The notes: generated by a model from the sequence alone, not told the origin. A stretch of 64,000 bases of DNA from Aeromonas sanarellii (GCF_000820085.1 NZ_CDBN01000007.1:1-64000), one strand, 5' to 3'; shown: positions 43,236 to 52,085, counted from the first letter of the stretch. Program-made: numbers and translations.

Positions 43236-44522
43236 ATGTCGATGATCCCTTCCTATTCCCGCATGACGACGCTGTTGTTCTGGTGCCTGCTGGCGGCGAG
43301 CCTGCTGGCCATGGTGATATTTGAATTCGGTCCCGAGCGACGGGTCGATATCCTGAGCCAGGCCGGGATAGCCGTCCGCGCGCAGGATGACAGGGTCCAT
43401 GACGGCTCCTCGGTCGCGACCCTGAGCGAGGGCGCTGGCCGGCCCGCCATCGACTGCACCCTGCGCCGCCAGTATGAGTACCCCTTTTGCGAGCTGATCC
43501 TGACGCTGACCGACCCCGAGCAGGGGCTGGATCTCTCCCGGTTCACTGGGGTGCGGGTGAAGCTGGATGCCAAAGGGCAGGGAGAGCAGGCCTGGCGCCT
43601 TTATCTGCGCAACTATGACCCCGCCTACTCGACGCCGGCGGATGAGAGCTCCCACAAGTTCAACGAGGTGCTCTTTACCTCTGATGATTTTGGCAGCGAG
43701 CAGGATGTGCCTCTGAACGTGTTTGCGCCCAGCTCCTGGTGGGTGCAGCAGTACAATATTCCGCTGGCCCAGCAGGGGCCGGATCTGCACCATGTCTATG
43801 CCATCGAGATCGCCTCAGATGACAAGATGCAGCCGGGGAATTACCAGCTGCGGCTGGACCGGCTGGAGTTTTATGGTCGCTGGGTGCGCCCGGGGGACTT
43901 TTACCGCGGCCTGCTGCTGAGCTGGCTGGCGTACGGGATCCTGCTGTTTCTGATCCAGAATCTGCTGTTCGGGGACAAGCTGCGCAAGGCCCGCGAGGCG
44001 CGCCTGGCGGCGGAGGCCCTGAGCGAGAGCCTGTGCGAGCAGCATCGCCGCACCGAGGAGGAGGCCCGCTACGATCCGCTCACCGGGGCCCTCAACCGGC
44101 TCGGCGGCGAGAAGCTCTTGAGCGAGCTCGGCGAGATGCCACTCTCCTTCATCTATATCGACATCGATCACTTCAAGCGGGTCAACGACGGCCACGGCCA
44201 CCCCATGGGGGACGAGGTGCTCAAGCACATGGTGAGCGAGCTGTTGCGCCACTGTGACTCCCTTTGCCGCCTGGTTCGCTGGGGAGGGGAGGAGTTTGTG
44301 CTGGTCTGCCTCCATTACGAAGAGGCCAGGGCCGCCGCCCTGGCCGAGCGGCTGCGGGGGGCGCTGGAGGCCTATGCCCAGTGGCCGGAGGGGCTGGCCA
44401 TCACGGCGTCGTTCGGGGTGGCCGAGCGGCGCGGCGAGCCGCTGGAACACGTTCTCAAGCGGGCAGACGAGGCGCTCTATCAGGCCAAGAAGCGGGGCCG
44501 CAACCGGGTCGAGAGGGGATGA
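43236..44522 (+). CDS. Membrane-anchored diguanylate cyclase (GGDEF)
   Basis: A 428-residue protein. Membrane helix 1 (about 12-30), a periplasmic domain of about 190 residues that resembles a carbohydrate-binding-like beta sandwich (FTGVRVKLDAKGQGEQAWRL), helix 2 (about 225-245), a short coiled coil and a GGDEF domain (about 270-425). The active site is RWGGEEFVLV; metal/substrate residues lie in DIDHFKRVND. The product-inhibition I-site RxxD is absent: the equivalent place reads DSLC. No EAL domain. It makes c-di-GMP to tune attachment or biofilm. Start ATG 43236 (AGG at -8); GTG 43233 possible. Confidence 0.9.
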   Translation: MSMIPSYSRMTTLLFWCLLAASLLAMVIFEFGPERRVDILSQAGIAVRAQDDRVHDGSSVATLSEGAGRPAIDCTLRRQYEYPFCELILTLTDPEQGLDLSRFTGVRVKLDAKGQGEQAWRLYLRNYDPAYSTPADESSHKFNEVLFTSDDFGSEQDVPLNVFAPSSWWVQQYNIPLAQQGPDLHHVYAIEIASDDKMQPGNYQLRLDRLEFYGRWVRPGDFYRGLLLSWLAYGILLFLIQNLLFGDKLRKAREARLAAEALSESLCEQHRRTEEEARYDPLTGALNRLGGEKLLSELGEMPLSFIYIDIDHFKRVNDGHGHPMGDEVLKHMVSELLRHCDSLCRLVRWGGEEFVLVCLHYEEARAAALAERLRGALEAYAQWPEGLAITASFGVAERRGEPLEHVLKRADEALYQAKKRGRNRVERG

Positions 44523-44600
44523 GCCGGTTCGGGATGGCTGGAGCCCGGGCGGCGCCCCCGCTATGATGCGCCCCGTCCATTCATCTCTGGAGGCATTCCC

Positions 44601-45011
44601 ATGGCACAACATATCGGCGCTCTGACCCTGCTGGTGGCCGACTACGACCAGGCCATCACCTTCTTCACCCGGGGGTTGGGGTTCGAACTGCTGGAGGACA
44701 CCCCCCTCAAGGAGCCGGGCAAACCGGGCAAGCGCTGGGTGCGGGTCGCCCCCGGGGGCGCCTGCGGCTCGGCCCTGCTGCTGGCCCAGGCTGCCAGCGA
44801 GGAGCAGCGGGCCGCCATCGGCCGGCAGGGAGGCGGCCGGGTCTTCCTCTTCCTCGAGACCGACGACTTCTGGGGGGACTACGAACGCATGCGGGAGTAC
44901 GGCGTCCATTTCTGTGAAGAACCCAGGTACGAGCCTTACGGCACCGTGGTGGTGTTCGAGGACATCAGCGGCAACCGCTGGGACCTGCTGCAACGCACTG
45001 CTGCCAACTGA
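44601..45011 (+). CDS. VOC-family (glyoxalase/bleomycin-resistance fold) protein
   Basis: A 136-residue cytosolic protein with two paired beta-alpha-beta modules. Metal-ligand positions are seen in HIGALTLLV (His at residue 4) and VVVFEDISGNRWDLLQ (Glu near the end). It resembles the YaeR/PhnB-like group of VOC enzymes; the substrate is unknown. It lies between the diguanylate cyclase gene and phoB, and the Pho box of phoB begins 34 bp past its stop. Confidence 0.85.
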   Translation: MAQHIGALTLLVADYDQAITFFTRGLGFELLEDTPLKEPGKPGKRWVRVAPGGACGSALLLAQAASEEQRAAIGRQGGGRVFLFLETDDFWGDYERMREYGVHFCEEPRYEPYGTVVVFEDISGNRWDLLQRTAAN

Positions 45012-45044
45012 ATCTGAAAACGTTTATCATCCCGCCCGTCATAA

Positions 45045-45062
45045 AGTCATAAAAGTGTCACA
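45045..45062 (+). promoter_or_regulatory. Pho box upstream of phoB
   Basis: AGTCAT-AAAA-GTGTCACA: two 7-base half-sites with a 4-base A-rich spacer, as in the PhoB consensus. A -10-like TAATAAT follows at 45071-45077. Implies autoactivation of phoBR. Confidence 0.82.
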
Positions 45063-45113
45063 GAAAGTTCTAATAATTGGCGCACCCATCTTCACAGAGG
45101 AGAGAGAAGGGAT

Positions 45114-45803
45114 ATGGCTAAGCGAATTCTGGTGGTCGAGGACGAGGCACCGATCCGCGAAATGCTCTGCTTCGTGCTCGAGCAGAAGGGATATGAGACG
45201 ATTGAAGCTGAAGATTACGCCGACGGACTGGCGAAGGTGCGCGAACCCTACCCCGAACTCATCGTGCTGGACTGGATGATGCCGGGCGGCAGCGGCATCC
45301 AGTTCATCAAGCAGCTCAAGCAGGATGAGGTGACCCGCCAGATCCCGGTGGTGATGCTGACCGCCCGCGGCGAGGAAGAGGACAAGGTGCGCGGGCTGGA
45401 GGCGGGGGCCGACGACTACATCACCAAGCCCTTCTCCCCCAAGGAGCTGACCGCCCGCCTGCATGCGGTGATGCGCCGGGTCTCCCCCACCTCGGTGGAC
45501 GAGGTGATCGAGGTGCAGGGGCTCAAGCTGGATCCGGTTTCCCACCGGGTCAGCGCCGAGGAGAAGGCGCTCGACATGGGGCCGACCGAATTCAAGCTGC
45601 TACATTTCTTCATGACCCATCCCGAGCGGGTCTACAGCCGTGAACAACTGCTCAACAACGTCTGGGGTACCAATGTGTACGTGGAGGACAGGACGGTGGA
45701 CGTCCACATCCGCCGCCTGCGCAAGGCCATCGAGGAGACGGGGCACGACAGGCTGATCCAGACGGTGCGCGGAGCCGGTTACCGCTTCTCGACCCGTCTC
45801 TAG
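45114..45803 (+). CDS. phoB: Phosphate regulon response regulator PhoB
   Basis: A 229-residue OmpR-family activator. Receiver domain with Glu9-Asp10, phospho-acceptor Asp53 in [13 protein letters not shown], Thr in MLTARG and Lys in YITKPFSP. The C-terminal winged helix (about 130-228) ends in [14 protein letters not shown] and [13 protein letters not shown], as in E. coli PhoB (229 aa). It activates the phosphate-starvation genes with sigma-70. Pho box and -10 lie upstream; phoR follows after 63 bp. Confidence 0.96.
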   Translation: MAKRILVVEDEAPIREMLCFVLEQKGYETIEAEDYADGLAKVREPYPELIVLDWMMPGGSGIQFIKQLKQDEVTRQIPVVMLTARGEEEDKVRGLEAGADDYITKPFSPKELTARLHAVMRRVSPTSVDEVIEVQGLKLDPVSHRVSAEEKALDMGPTEFKLLHFFMTHPERVYSREQLLNNVWGTNVYVEDRTVDVHIRRLRKAIEETGHDRLIQTVRGAGYRFSTRL

Positions 45804-45866
45804 GGACTCCATGCCGGCCACGCCCGCCGGCTGATCCTCGCTCTTTGCCGTCTCTAGGAGACCTGA

Positions 45867-47162
45867 ATGTTGCAACCTTACGCCTGGCGGCGACAGTTGT
45901 GGCGAATGGCGTTCTTCTACGCCCCTTTCGTCTTGGTAGGTTGGTTAATCGATTATCTCGCGCTCTGTCTGCTGGTGGCGACCGTGCTGCACCTGGGCTG
46001 GCACTACCGCTTCCAGAAGCGGCTGTCGGACTGGCTGTGGCACGATCGCAGCCTGGTCCCCCCCCACGGCAGCGGCAGCTGGGAATACATCTTCAACGGC
46101 ATCTACAAGCTGCAGCAGCGCCACCGGGCACGGCGGCGCGAGCTGGCGGGGCTCATCCGCCGCTTTAGGGAAGGGGCCGAGGCGCTGCCCGACGCGGCCG
46201 TGGTGTTTCGCACCGACGGCAGCATCCTCTGGTGCAACCGGCTGGCGGAGCAGCTGCTCGGTTTTCGATGGCCGGAGGACGCCGGCCAGCACATCGGCAA
46301 CCTCATCCGCCATCCCGCCTTCGTCGCCTACCTCGGCAAGGGGCAGTATGACGAGCCGTTCGAGATGGCGTCCCCCATCAACGAGGAGAAGTTCCTCGAA
46401 TTTCGCATCATGCCCTACGCCGAGGATCAGGCCATGCTGGTGGTGCGTGACGTGACCCGGCTGCGCAGCCTGGAGAAGACCCGCAAGCACTTCGTCTCCA
46501 ACGTCTCCCACGAGCTGCGCACCCCGCTCACCGTGCTCAAGGGCTATCTGGAGATGACCGAGGAGCCGCCCCCTCCCGCCATGTGGGCCAAGGCCCACAG
46601 GGTGATGATGGAGCAGACCATCCGCATGGACAACCTGGTCAACCAGTTGCTCACCCTGTCGCGCATCGAGGCCGCCCCCACGGTGGATCTCTCCCATCTG
46701 GTGGACATGCCCGCCATGCTGGGGCTGCTGGAGCAGGAGGCGCGGGCGCTCTCCGGCGAGCGGGGGCACCAGATCGTGTTCAACGTGCAGTCGAACCTCT
46801 TCGTGCGCGGGGATCAGGATCAGCTGCGCAGCGCCGTCTCCAACCTGGTCTACAACGCCATCCACTACACCCCGGCGGGGCGCAAGATCACCGTGGAGTG
46901 GCGCCAGCAGGGAGCCATGGCGCTGTTCGTGGTGCAGGACGAGGGGGAGGGGATTGCACCCGAGCACCTGGCGCGTCTCACCGAGCGCTTCTACCGGGTC
47001 GACAAGGCCCGCTCCCGCCACACCGGGGGCTCCGGGCTTGGCCTTGCCATCGTCAAGCATGCCCTGAGCCATCACGATGCCCAGCTCGAGATAGAGAGCC
47101 GGGTCGGGGCGGGCAGCCGCTTCAGCTTCCTCATCCCCGCCCGGATGGTGGTGGTTAAATAG
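45867..47162 (+). CDS. phoR: Phosphate regulon sensor kinase PhoR
   Basis: A 431-residue inner-membrane kinase without a large periplasmic part, as in E. coli PhoR. Two close membrane helices (about 14-50), a linker, a PAS domain (about 95-190: AVVFRTDGSILWCNRLAEQLLG), HisKA with the phospho-acceptor in NVSHELRTPLTV, and an ATPase domain with NLVYNAIHYTPAG, VQDEGEGIAPEHL and GSGLGLAIVKHAL. It senses phosphate limitation through the Pst system and PhoU, which are not in this window. A hairpin follows the stop. Confidence 0.95.
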   Translation: MLQPYAWRRQLWRMAFFYAPFVLVGWLIDYLALCLLVATVLHLGWHYRFQKRLSDWLWHDRSLVPPHGSGSWEYIFNGIYKLQQRHRARRRELAGLIRRFREGAEALPDAAVVFRTDGSILWCNRLAEQLLGFRWPEDAGQHIGNLIRHPAFVAYLGKGQYDEPFEMASPINEEKFLEFRIMPYAEDQAMLVVRDVTRLRSLEKTRKHFVSNVSHELRTPLTVLKGYLEMTEEPPPPAMWAKAHRVMMEQTIRMDNLVNQLLTLSRIEAAPTVDLSHLVDMPAMLGLLEQEARALSGERGHQIVFNVQSNLFVRGDQDQLRSAVSNLVYNAIHYTPAGRKITVEWRQQGAMALFVVQDEGEGIAPEHLARLTERFYRVDKARSRHTGGSGLGLAIVKHALSHHDAQLEIESRVGAGSRFSFLIPARMVVVK

Positions 47163-47188
47163 TCTTTTCCGGCAATGAGTTAGAACGA

Positions 47189-47217
47189 AAGGAGGGCTGC
47201 GTCTGCAGCCCTCCTTG
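47189..47217 (+). terminator. Probable terminator of phoBR
   Basis: AAGGAGGGCTGC-GTCT-GCAGCCCTCCTT, strong stem, but only a weak T-tract (GCTTGTG). Confidence 0.6.
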
Positions 47218-47238
47218 CTTGTGGGCAATTCCCTGGTC

Positions 47239-47257
47239 ATGTCATCAAAGTGTCACA
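47239..47257 (+). promoter_or_regulatory. Pho box 1 upstream of pstS
   Basis: ATGTCAT-CAAA-GTGTCACA fits the PhoB consensus. It lies about 150 bp before the pstS start, with a second box immediately downstream. Confidence 0.82.
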
Positions 47258-47262
47258 TTAAA

Positions 47263-47280
47263 TCCATAAATTTGTCACTG
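47263..47280 (+). promoter_or_regulatory. Pho box 2 (partial) upstream of pstS
   Basis: TCCATAAATTTGTCACTG has a good second half-site (TTGTCAC) and a degenerate first one. Tandem arrangement suggests strong, cooperative PhoB control. Confidence 0.6.
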
Positions 47281-47409
47281 CCAGGTCAGATACTGGCGCC
47301 GTTTCAAGAACGGACCTTCTGTAACTTTGGAGAGGGTGATCGGGTTTGAACCACGTATCAACGTCATGCTGACGATTGCCTTCTGCAACCTTGGACTTGG
47401 AGAGATTGG

Positions 47410-48384
47410 ATGAAACTCAACAAACTGGCTGGTGTCATCGGATTCACCGCAGCAACCCTGTTTTCTGTCAGCGCCCTGGCTGCCGGTGTGGATAAAGACC
47501 TGTCGGAATATGCACCGACCAGCGGCATCTCGGGCAACCTGTCCTCTGTCGGCTCGGACACCCTGGCCAACATGATGACCCTGTGGGCCGAAGAATTTAA
47601 GCGCATGTACCCCAACGTCAACGTGCAGATCCAGGCCGCCGGTTCCTCTACCGCGCCCACTGCCCTGACCGAAGGCGTCGCCCAGTTTGGCCCCATGAGC
47701 CGCGCCATGAAGGCCGGTGAAGAGGAGGCCTTCGAGAAGCGCTACGGCTACAAGCCGACCGCCATCCGCGTCGCGGTCGACGCCCTGGCCGTGTTCGTCA
47801 ACAAGGACAACCCCATCAAGGGGCTGACCATGTCGCAAATCGACTCCATCTTCTCCAGCACCCTGAAGTGCGGCGAAGCCAAGGCCGCCACCAAGTGGTC
47901 CGATCTGGGTCTGGATGGCAGCTGGTCCGGCAAGGATCTGCAACTGTTCGGTCGCAACTCTGTGTCCGGTACCTACGGTTACTTCAAGGAACACGCCCTG
48001 TGCAACGGTGACTTCAAGAGCGGCGTGAACGAGCAGCCGGGTTCCGCCTCCGTGGTGCAGTCCGTCTCCTCCTCCCTGAACGGCATCGGCTACTCCGGCA
48101 TCGGCTACGTCACCTCAGGCGTGCGTGCCGTGCCGCTCTCCAAGGATGGCAAGACCTTCATCGAAGCGACCTCGGACAACGCCATCACCGGCAAGTACCC
48201 GCTCTCCCGCTTCCTGTACGTCTACGTGAACAAGCATCCGAACAAGCCGCTCTCCCCCATGGAGCAGGAGTTCGTGAAGATGATGCTCTCCAAGGCGGGC
48301 CAGAACATCGTTGCCAAGGACGGCTATGTACCTGTGCCGGCCAAGGTAGTGCAGGCCGACCTGAAGAAGCTGGGCATCATGTAA
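47410..48384 (+). CDS. pstS: Phosphate-binding protein PstS (orphan copy)
   Basis: A 324-residue periplasmic protein. Signal peptide about 1-25 (ending SVSALAA). Phosphate-binding residues are in [28 protein letters not shown] and [12 protein letters not shown]. It is of the type found in Vibrio and Shewanella (start [17 protein letters not shown]). No pstC, pstA, pstB or phoU follows; a terminator closes the gene, so it is a stand-alone binding protein. Tandem Pho boxes upstream predict strong induction by phosphate limitation. It may serve a Pst transporter elsewhere or act as a sensor/scavenger. Confidence 0.9.
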   Translation: MKLNKLAGVIGFTAATLFSVSALAAGVDKDLSEYAPTSGISGNLSSVGSDTLANMMTLWAEEFKRMYPNVNVQIQAAGSSTAPTALTEGVAQFGPMSRAMKAGEEEAFEKRYGYKPTAIRVAVDALAVFVNKDNPIKGLTMSQIDSIFSSTLKCGEAKAATKWSDLGLDGSWSGKDLQLFGRNSVSGTYGYFKEHALCNGDFKSGVNEQPGSASVVQSVSSSLNGIGYSGIGYVTSGVRAVPLSKDGKTFIEATSDNAITGKYPLSRFLYVYVNKHPNKPLSPMEQEFVKMMLSKAGQNIVAKDGYVPVPAKVVQADLKKLGIM

Positions 48385-48402
48385 TCCCCCGTCTCCTTCA
48401 GA

Positions 48403-48433
48403 AAAAAACGAGCCCCAAGCGGGCTCGTTTTCA
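48403..48433 (+). terminator. Terminator of pstS
   Basis: AAAAACGAGCCC-CAAGC-GGGCTCGTTTT. Confidence 0.86.
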
Positions 48434-48537
48434 TTGGTGCGCCCTGGGATCTTTTTGGTCGCAGGGCGCAGCGCCTGGCTTGCGCCGGACGGCGGCATTT
48501 CCGAGAATAGGGCAATTTCATGGTAAAGGACTTTCTC

Positions 48538-49353
48538 ATGCGCGCCTCCTCTCTCTCCCAATTCATCCTGTCGGCCCTGTGCGGCGCCTTGCTGGCCGGT
48601 TGTGCCCAGTCACCGACGGGCCGCAACCAGATGCTGCTCTTCTCCCCCCAGCAGATGAACCAGCTGGGGGCCGACTCCTTTGCGCAGATGAAGCAGCAGG
48701 AGAAGGTGAGCAAGGATGCCAGGATGAATGCCTATGTGGCCTGCGTGGCCAAGGCGGTGACCGCCCAGGTCCCCGCCAGCTATGGCATCACCAGCTGGGA
48801 GGTGGTGGTGTTCGATTCCAAGGAGGTCAACGCCTTCGCCCTGCCCGGCGGCAAGATCGGGGTCTACAGCGGCTTGCTGAAAGTCGCCAAGAATCAGGAT
48901 CAGCTCGCCACCGTCATCGGTCATGAGCTGACCCACGTGCTGGCACAGCACTCCAACGAGCGGCTCTCCCGGGATCAGCTGACCGGCATCGGCCTCGCGG
49001 TGGCCGACGCCGCCATCGGCAGCAGTGACAGCCTCGGGGGCGCGGCCACCATGGCTGCCCTGGGGCTGGGGGTTCAGGTGGGGATAGCTCTGCCCTATGG
49101 CAGAACCCAGGAGAGCGAGGCCGACAGGCTGGGTCTGGAGCTGATGGCCCGTGCCGGCTTCGATCCGGCGCAGGCCATTCCCCTGTGGCAGAACATGAGC
49201 GCCGCCGCCGGCGGCAAGGCGCCGCCCCAGCTGCTCTCCACCCACCCAAGCGATCAGAGCCGGATCGCCAATCTGCAGGCCCAGCAAGCCGAAGTGCTGC
49301 CCCTGTATCAACAGGCGAGAGCCTCAGGTCTGGTGCCCCAGTGCAAGGCATAA
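48538..49353 (+). CDS. M48-family metalloprotease lipoprotein (LoiP/YcaL-like)
   Basis: A 271-residue outer-membrane-type lipoprotein. Lipobox ALLAGC, Cys at about residue 22. The zinc-protease motif HExxH is in VIGHELTHVLAQHS; the third ligand, Glu, is in RTQESEADRLGLELM. This is the LoiP/YcaL architecture of envelope quality-control proteases; it lacks the TPR domain of BepA. Start ATG 48538 has AAGGAC at good spacing; ATG 48520 is less likely. The 3' end overlaps a GNAT gene by 13 bp. Confidence 0.88.
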   Translation: MRASSLSQFILSALCGALLAGCAQSPTGRNQMLLFSPQQMNQLGADSFAQMKQQEKVSKDARMNAYVACVAKAVTAQVPASYGITSWEVVVFDSKEVNAFALPGGKIGVYSGLLKVAKNQDQLATVIGHELTHVLAQHSNERLSRDQLTGIGLAVADAAIGSSDSLGGAATMAALGLGVQVGIALPYGRTQESEADRLGLELMARAGFDPAQAIPLWQNMSAAAGGKAPPQLLSTHPSDQSRIANLQAQQAEVLPLYQQARASGLVPQCKA

Positions 49354-49847
49354 GCCTGCGCCTGGCCCGTCCTGCCGATGCCGCCGCCATGACGGTGATG
49401 CAGCGGGCCAGCTGGCTGGCGGCCTACGGCGGCGTGCTCGGCAGCGACATGCTGGCCCAGCTGGCCGTCACCGACCACCTGCAGATCTGGCGTCGCCGGC
49501 TGGCAGAGCCAGGCCCCGTCCCCATGCTGATCTGCCGGGACGAGGTCGTGATCGGCCTGCTCTACTGGCAGGCGTGCGTGGAAGAGGGGCTCATGACGGC
49601 GCGCATCCGGGCGCTCTATCTGCACCCGGATCACTGGCGTCAGGGGCACGGCAAGCGGCTGTGGCAGGCGGTGGCGGTGCAGATGCGCCGGGCCGGTTGC
49701 GAGTGCGCCAGACTCTGGCTGCTGGATGGCAATCACATCGGCGAGGGGTTCTACCTGCGCCGTGGCTTCGTGTTCGACGGTCAGGAACGCACCCTGACGA
49801 GCCTGGGACAGACCTGTCAGCAGCGACAAATGTTCCGTTTGCTTTGA
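49341..49847 (+). CDS. GNAT-family N-acetyltransferase
   Basis: A 168-residue acetyltransferase with the GNAT fold: ISLRLARPADAAAMTVMQ at the start, the acetyl-CoA loop in LHPDHWRQGHGKRLWQAV, and NHIGEGFYLRRGFVFDGQE at the end. The GTG at 49341 is chosen because the first beta strand (ISLRLARP) would be lost with the ATG at 49389. It overlaps the M48 stop, so translation is probably coupled. Acceptor unknown (small molecule, peptide or ribosomal protein). Confidence 0.82.
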   Translation: MQGISLRLARPADAAAMTVMQRASWLAAYGGVLGSDMLAQLAVTDHLQIWRRRLAEPGPVPMLICRDEVVIGLLYWQACVEEGLMTARIRALYLHPDHWRQGHGKRLWQAVAVQMRRAGCECARLWLLDGNHIGEGFYLRRGFVFDGQERTLTSLGQTCQQRQMFRLL

Positions 49848-49955
49848 TCTCTCTCCCGTTTTTCGCCCTCGGTCACTTTATTTTTTTTGCGAATTAATAC
49901 AATGTGCCCCATCTGGACAGACTGGGTGGACGGCTCCACCGCAAGGGAGTGTGGC

Positions 49956-50858
49956 ATGTATTACGGATTTGATATCGGCGGCACCAAGATTGCGTTCGCG
50001 GTGTATGACGGCGCCCTGACCCTCTGCCATGAGGAGCGCATGAGTACCCCGGGCAAGGATTACCAGGCGCTCAAGCAGGCGATCCGCGAGCGGGTCGAAG
50101 CGGCCGATGTGCGTTTTGGGGCGAAAGGAGCCGTGGGGATCGGGTTTCCTGGCATCCTCAATCGAGACGATGGGAGCATAGTGGCGGCGAACCTGCCCGC
50201 CATCCACGGCCGCCACCTGGGGGCCGATCTGGCGGAGCTGCTGGACCGCCCGGTCAGGGTGGACAACGATGCGAACTGCTTCCTCTGGTCCGAAGTGCAC
50301 CAGGGGGCCGCGGAGGGGGCCGGCAGTGCGCTGGCCGTCACCATAGGGACGGGGATCGGCGGCGCCGTCTATCTGGCGGGTCGGCTCATCCAGGGTCGCA
50401 ACTGGCTGGCCGGCGAGATCGGGCACTATCCGCTGCCCGCCACCATCCTGATGAAATACCCGGATTTGCCCCGTCCCCGCTGCGGCTGCGGCCGCCTGGT
50501 CTGTTTCGAAACCTATGCCTCCGGCACCGGGCTGGAGCGGCTCTATCACCACTTTCGGGGAGAGCGTGCCAGCGGGCACCAGATCGTTGAGCGTGCCGAG
50601 GCCCGGGAGCCGGCGGCGCTCTCCACCCTCGACTGCTGGCTGGAGATCCTGGCGGCGGGCCTTGCCACCGCCATCTCGGTGATCGATCCCGATGTGGTGG
50701 TGCTGGGGGGCGGTCTCAGCGGATTGCCCGCCCTGTATGACGAGCTGCCCAAGCGCCTGCCCGGCCACCTGCTGCCCGGTGTCGCCCTGCCCGAGATCCG
50801 CGAGGCCCGCTTCGGCGGTGCCGGCGGTGTGCGCGGTGCCGCCCTGCTCAATCTGTGA
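49956..50858 (+). CDS. nagK: N-acetyl-D-glucosamine kinase NagK (ROK family)
   Basis: A 300-residue sugar kinase that phosphorylates GlcNAc recovered from cell-wall or chitin breakdown. ROK marks: MYYGFDIGGTKIAFAVYD (ATP site), RVDNDANCF, a zinc-binding CGCGRLVCFE, and DPDVVVLGGGLS. It starts MYYGFDIGGTKIA exactly as in E. coli NagK (303 aa). cutC follows after 42 bp, so they may be co-transcribed. Start ATG 49956 follows AAGGGAG. Confidence 0.92.
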   Translation: MYYGFDIGGTKIAFAVYDGALTLCHEERMSTPGKDYQALKQAIRERVEAADVRFGAKGAVGIGFPGILNRDDGSIVAANLPAIHGRHLGADLAELLDRPVRVDNDANCFLWSEVHQGAAEGAGSALAVTIGTGIGGAVYLAGRLIQGRNWLAGEIGHYPLPATILMKYPDLPRPRCGCGRLVCFETYASGTGLERLYHHFRGERASGHQIVERAEAREPAALSTLDCWLEILAAGLATAISVIDPDVVVLGGGLSGLPALYDELPKRLPGHLLPGVALPEIREARFGGAGGVRGAALLNL

Positions 50859-50900
50859 GATCGGACCTAGGGTCTGATCTCCCCGAATCAAGGAGTCATC

Positions 50901-51626
50901 ATGACCCGTCTTGAAATCTGTATCGACAACCTGGAATCCCTGTTCACCGCCCAAGAGGCCGGCGCGGATCGCATCGAGCTCTGCTCTGCCCTGGGCCTCG
51001 GCGGCCTCACCCCCTCCCACGGCTTCATGCAGCAGGCCGCGCGCCATGCCACCGTCCCCGTCTACGCCATGATCCGTCCCCGCGCCGGGGATTTCTGCTT
51101 TGGTGACGGCGAGTTCGAGATCATGCTGCAGGACATCGCCGCCGCCCGTGCCGCCGGTCTGCAAGGGGTGGTGGTCGGTCTGCTGGATCAGGCGGGGCGG
51201 GTGCCCGCCGCCAGGCTCAAGAAACTGGTCGAGGCGGCGGGCCCCCTTGGCGTCACCTTCCATCGCGCCATCGATCTCAGCTCAGACTGGCGCGCCGATC
51301 TGGAAGTGATCCTGGCCGCCGGTTGCGAGCGCATCCTGAGTTCGGGTCACGCGCCGACCGCGCTGGCGGGGCTCGAGACCCTGCAGGCGATGCAGCAGGC
51401 GCTGGCGGGTCGCGCCAGCCTGATGCCCGGCGCCGGGGTCAATGCGGACAACGTGCGCACCATCATCGAATTTACCGGGGTGAGCGAGGTGCACATGTCC
51501 GGCATGGGCTGGCGCGGCGGCATGGTGCCCCATGGCGTCAACATGGGCACCTCGGACGACGGCCGGGTCAATATCACCGACGGCGCCAAGGTCGCGGCGG
51601 TGCGGGCCCTGCTGGATCAGGCTTGA
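50901..51626 (+). CDS. cutC: CutC family protein
   Basis: A 241-residue cytosolic TIM-barrel protein. Family marks: LEICIDNLESLFTAQEAGADRIELC at the start (read as CIDNL, then AGADRIELC), PSHGFM, VYAMIRPRAGDF, and GVTFHRAIDL. CutC was linked to copper tolerance in E. coli, but a direct copper role is disputed. The ORF ends normally (ALLDQA). Directly after its stop are three tandem copies of its own last 119 bp with a short linker, an unusual feature treated separately. Confidence 0.92.
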   Translation: MTRLEICIDNLESLFTAQEAGADRIELCSALGLGGLTPSHGFMQQAARHATVPVYAMIRPRAGDFCFGDGEFEIMLQDIAAARAAGLQGVVVGLLDQAGRVPAARLKKLVEAAGPLGVTFHRAIDLSSDWRADLEVILAAGCERILSSGHAPTALAGLETLQAMQQALAGRASLMPGAGVNADNVRTIIEFTGVSEVHMSGMGWRGGMVPHGVNMGTSDDGRVNITDGAKVAAVRALLDQA

Positions 51627-51756
51627 GGGTGAATTGACGCGGCGGCATGGTGTCCCTCCCAGCGGGGTCAACATGAGGAGCTCGGACGACGGCCGGGTCA
51701 ATATCACCGACGGTGCCAAGGTCGCGGCGGTGCGGGCCCTGCTGGATCAGGCCTGA
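51627..51756 (+). repeat. Tail copy 1 of cutC
   Basis: 130 bp: an 11-base linker, then a copy of the last 119 bp of cutC with an indel near its start. From an internal ATG the frame ends with the normal cutC C-terminus (ALLDQA). Confidence 0.92.
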
Positions 51757-51886
51757 GGGTGAATTGACGCGGCGGCATGGTGTCCCTCCCTGCGGGGTCA
51801 ACATGAGGACCTCGGACGACGGCCGGGTCAATATCACTGACGGCGCAAAGGTCGCGGCGGTGCGGGCCCTGCTGGATCTGGCCTGA
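51757..51886 (+). repeat. Tail copy 2 of cutC
   Basis: 130 bp, closely similar to copy 1. Coding-frame differences include the silent ACC/ACT and GCC/GCA, and one replacement (Gln to Leu, giving LLDLA). Confidence 0.92.
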
Positions 51887-52013
51887 GGGTGAATTGACGC
51901 GGCGGCATGGTGTCCCTCCCTGCGGGGTCAACATGAGGACCTCGGACGACGGCCGGGTCAATCTCACCGACGGCGCCAAGGTCGCGGCGGTGAGGGCCCT
52001 GCTTCAGGCCTGA
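51887..52013 (+). repeat. Tail copy 3 of cutC
   Basis: 127 bp. It has lost exactly one codon near the end (reads ALLQA), so the frame survives; another change (CGG to AGG) is silent and one is ATC to CTC. Confidence 0.9.
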
Positions 52014-52036
52014 GGAGGGATTGGCGCAGCCGTTTC

Positions 52037-52085
52037 TTCCCCCTTCGCCCCTCGCGGGAGAAGGGCCCGGGGATGAGGGGCGGAT
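52037..52085. repeat. GC-rich palindromic stretch upstream of fklB
   Basis: CCCTTCGCCCCTCGCGGGAG, then AAGGGCCCGGGGATGAGGGG: nested inverted repeats of the kind seen in dispersed intergenic elements. The gap continues to 52196 and holds the fklB promoter (a TTATCAT -10-like motif near 52154). Confidence 0.5.

Noticed and set aside
51627..52013. CRISPR array or VNTR-type satellite
   Set aside because: Units are 127-130 bp, adjacent without unique spacers, and derived from the cutC coding end, so not CRISPR.
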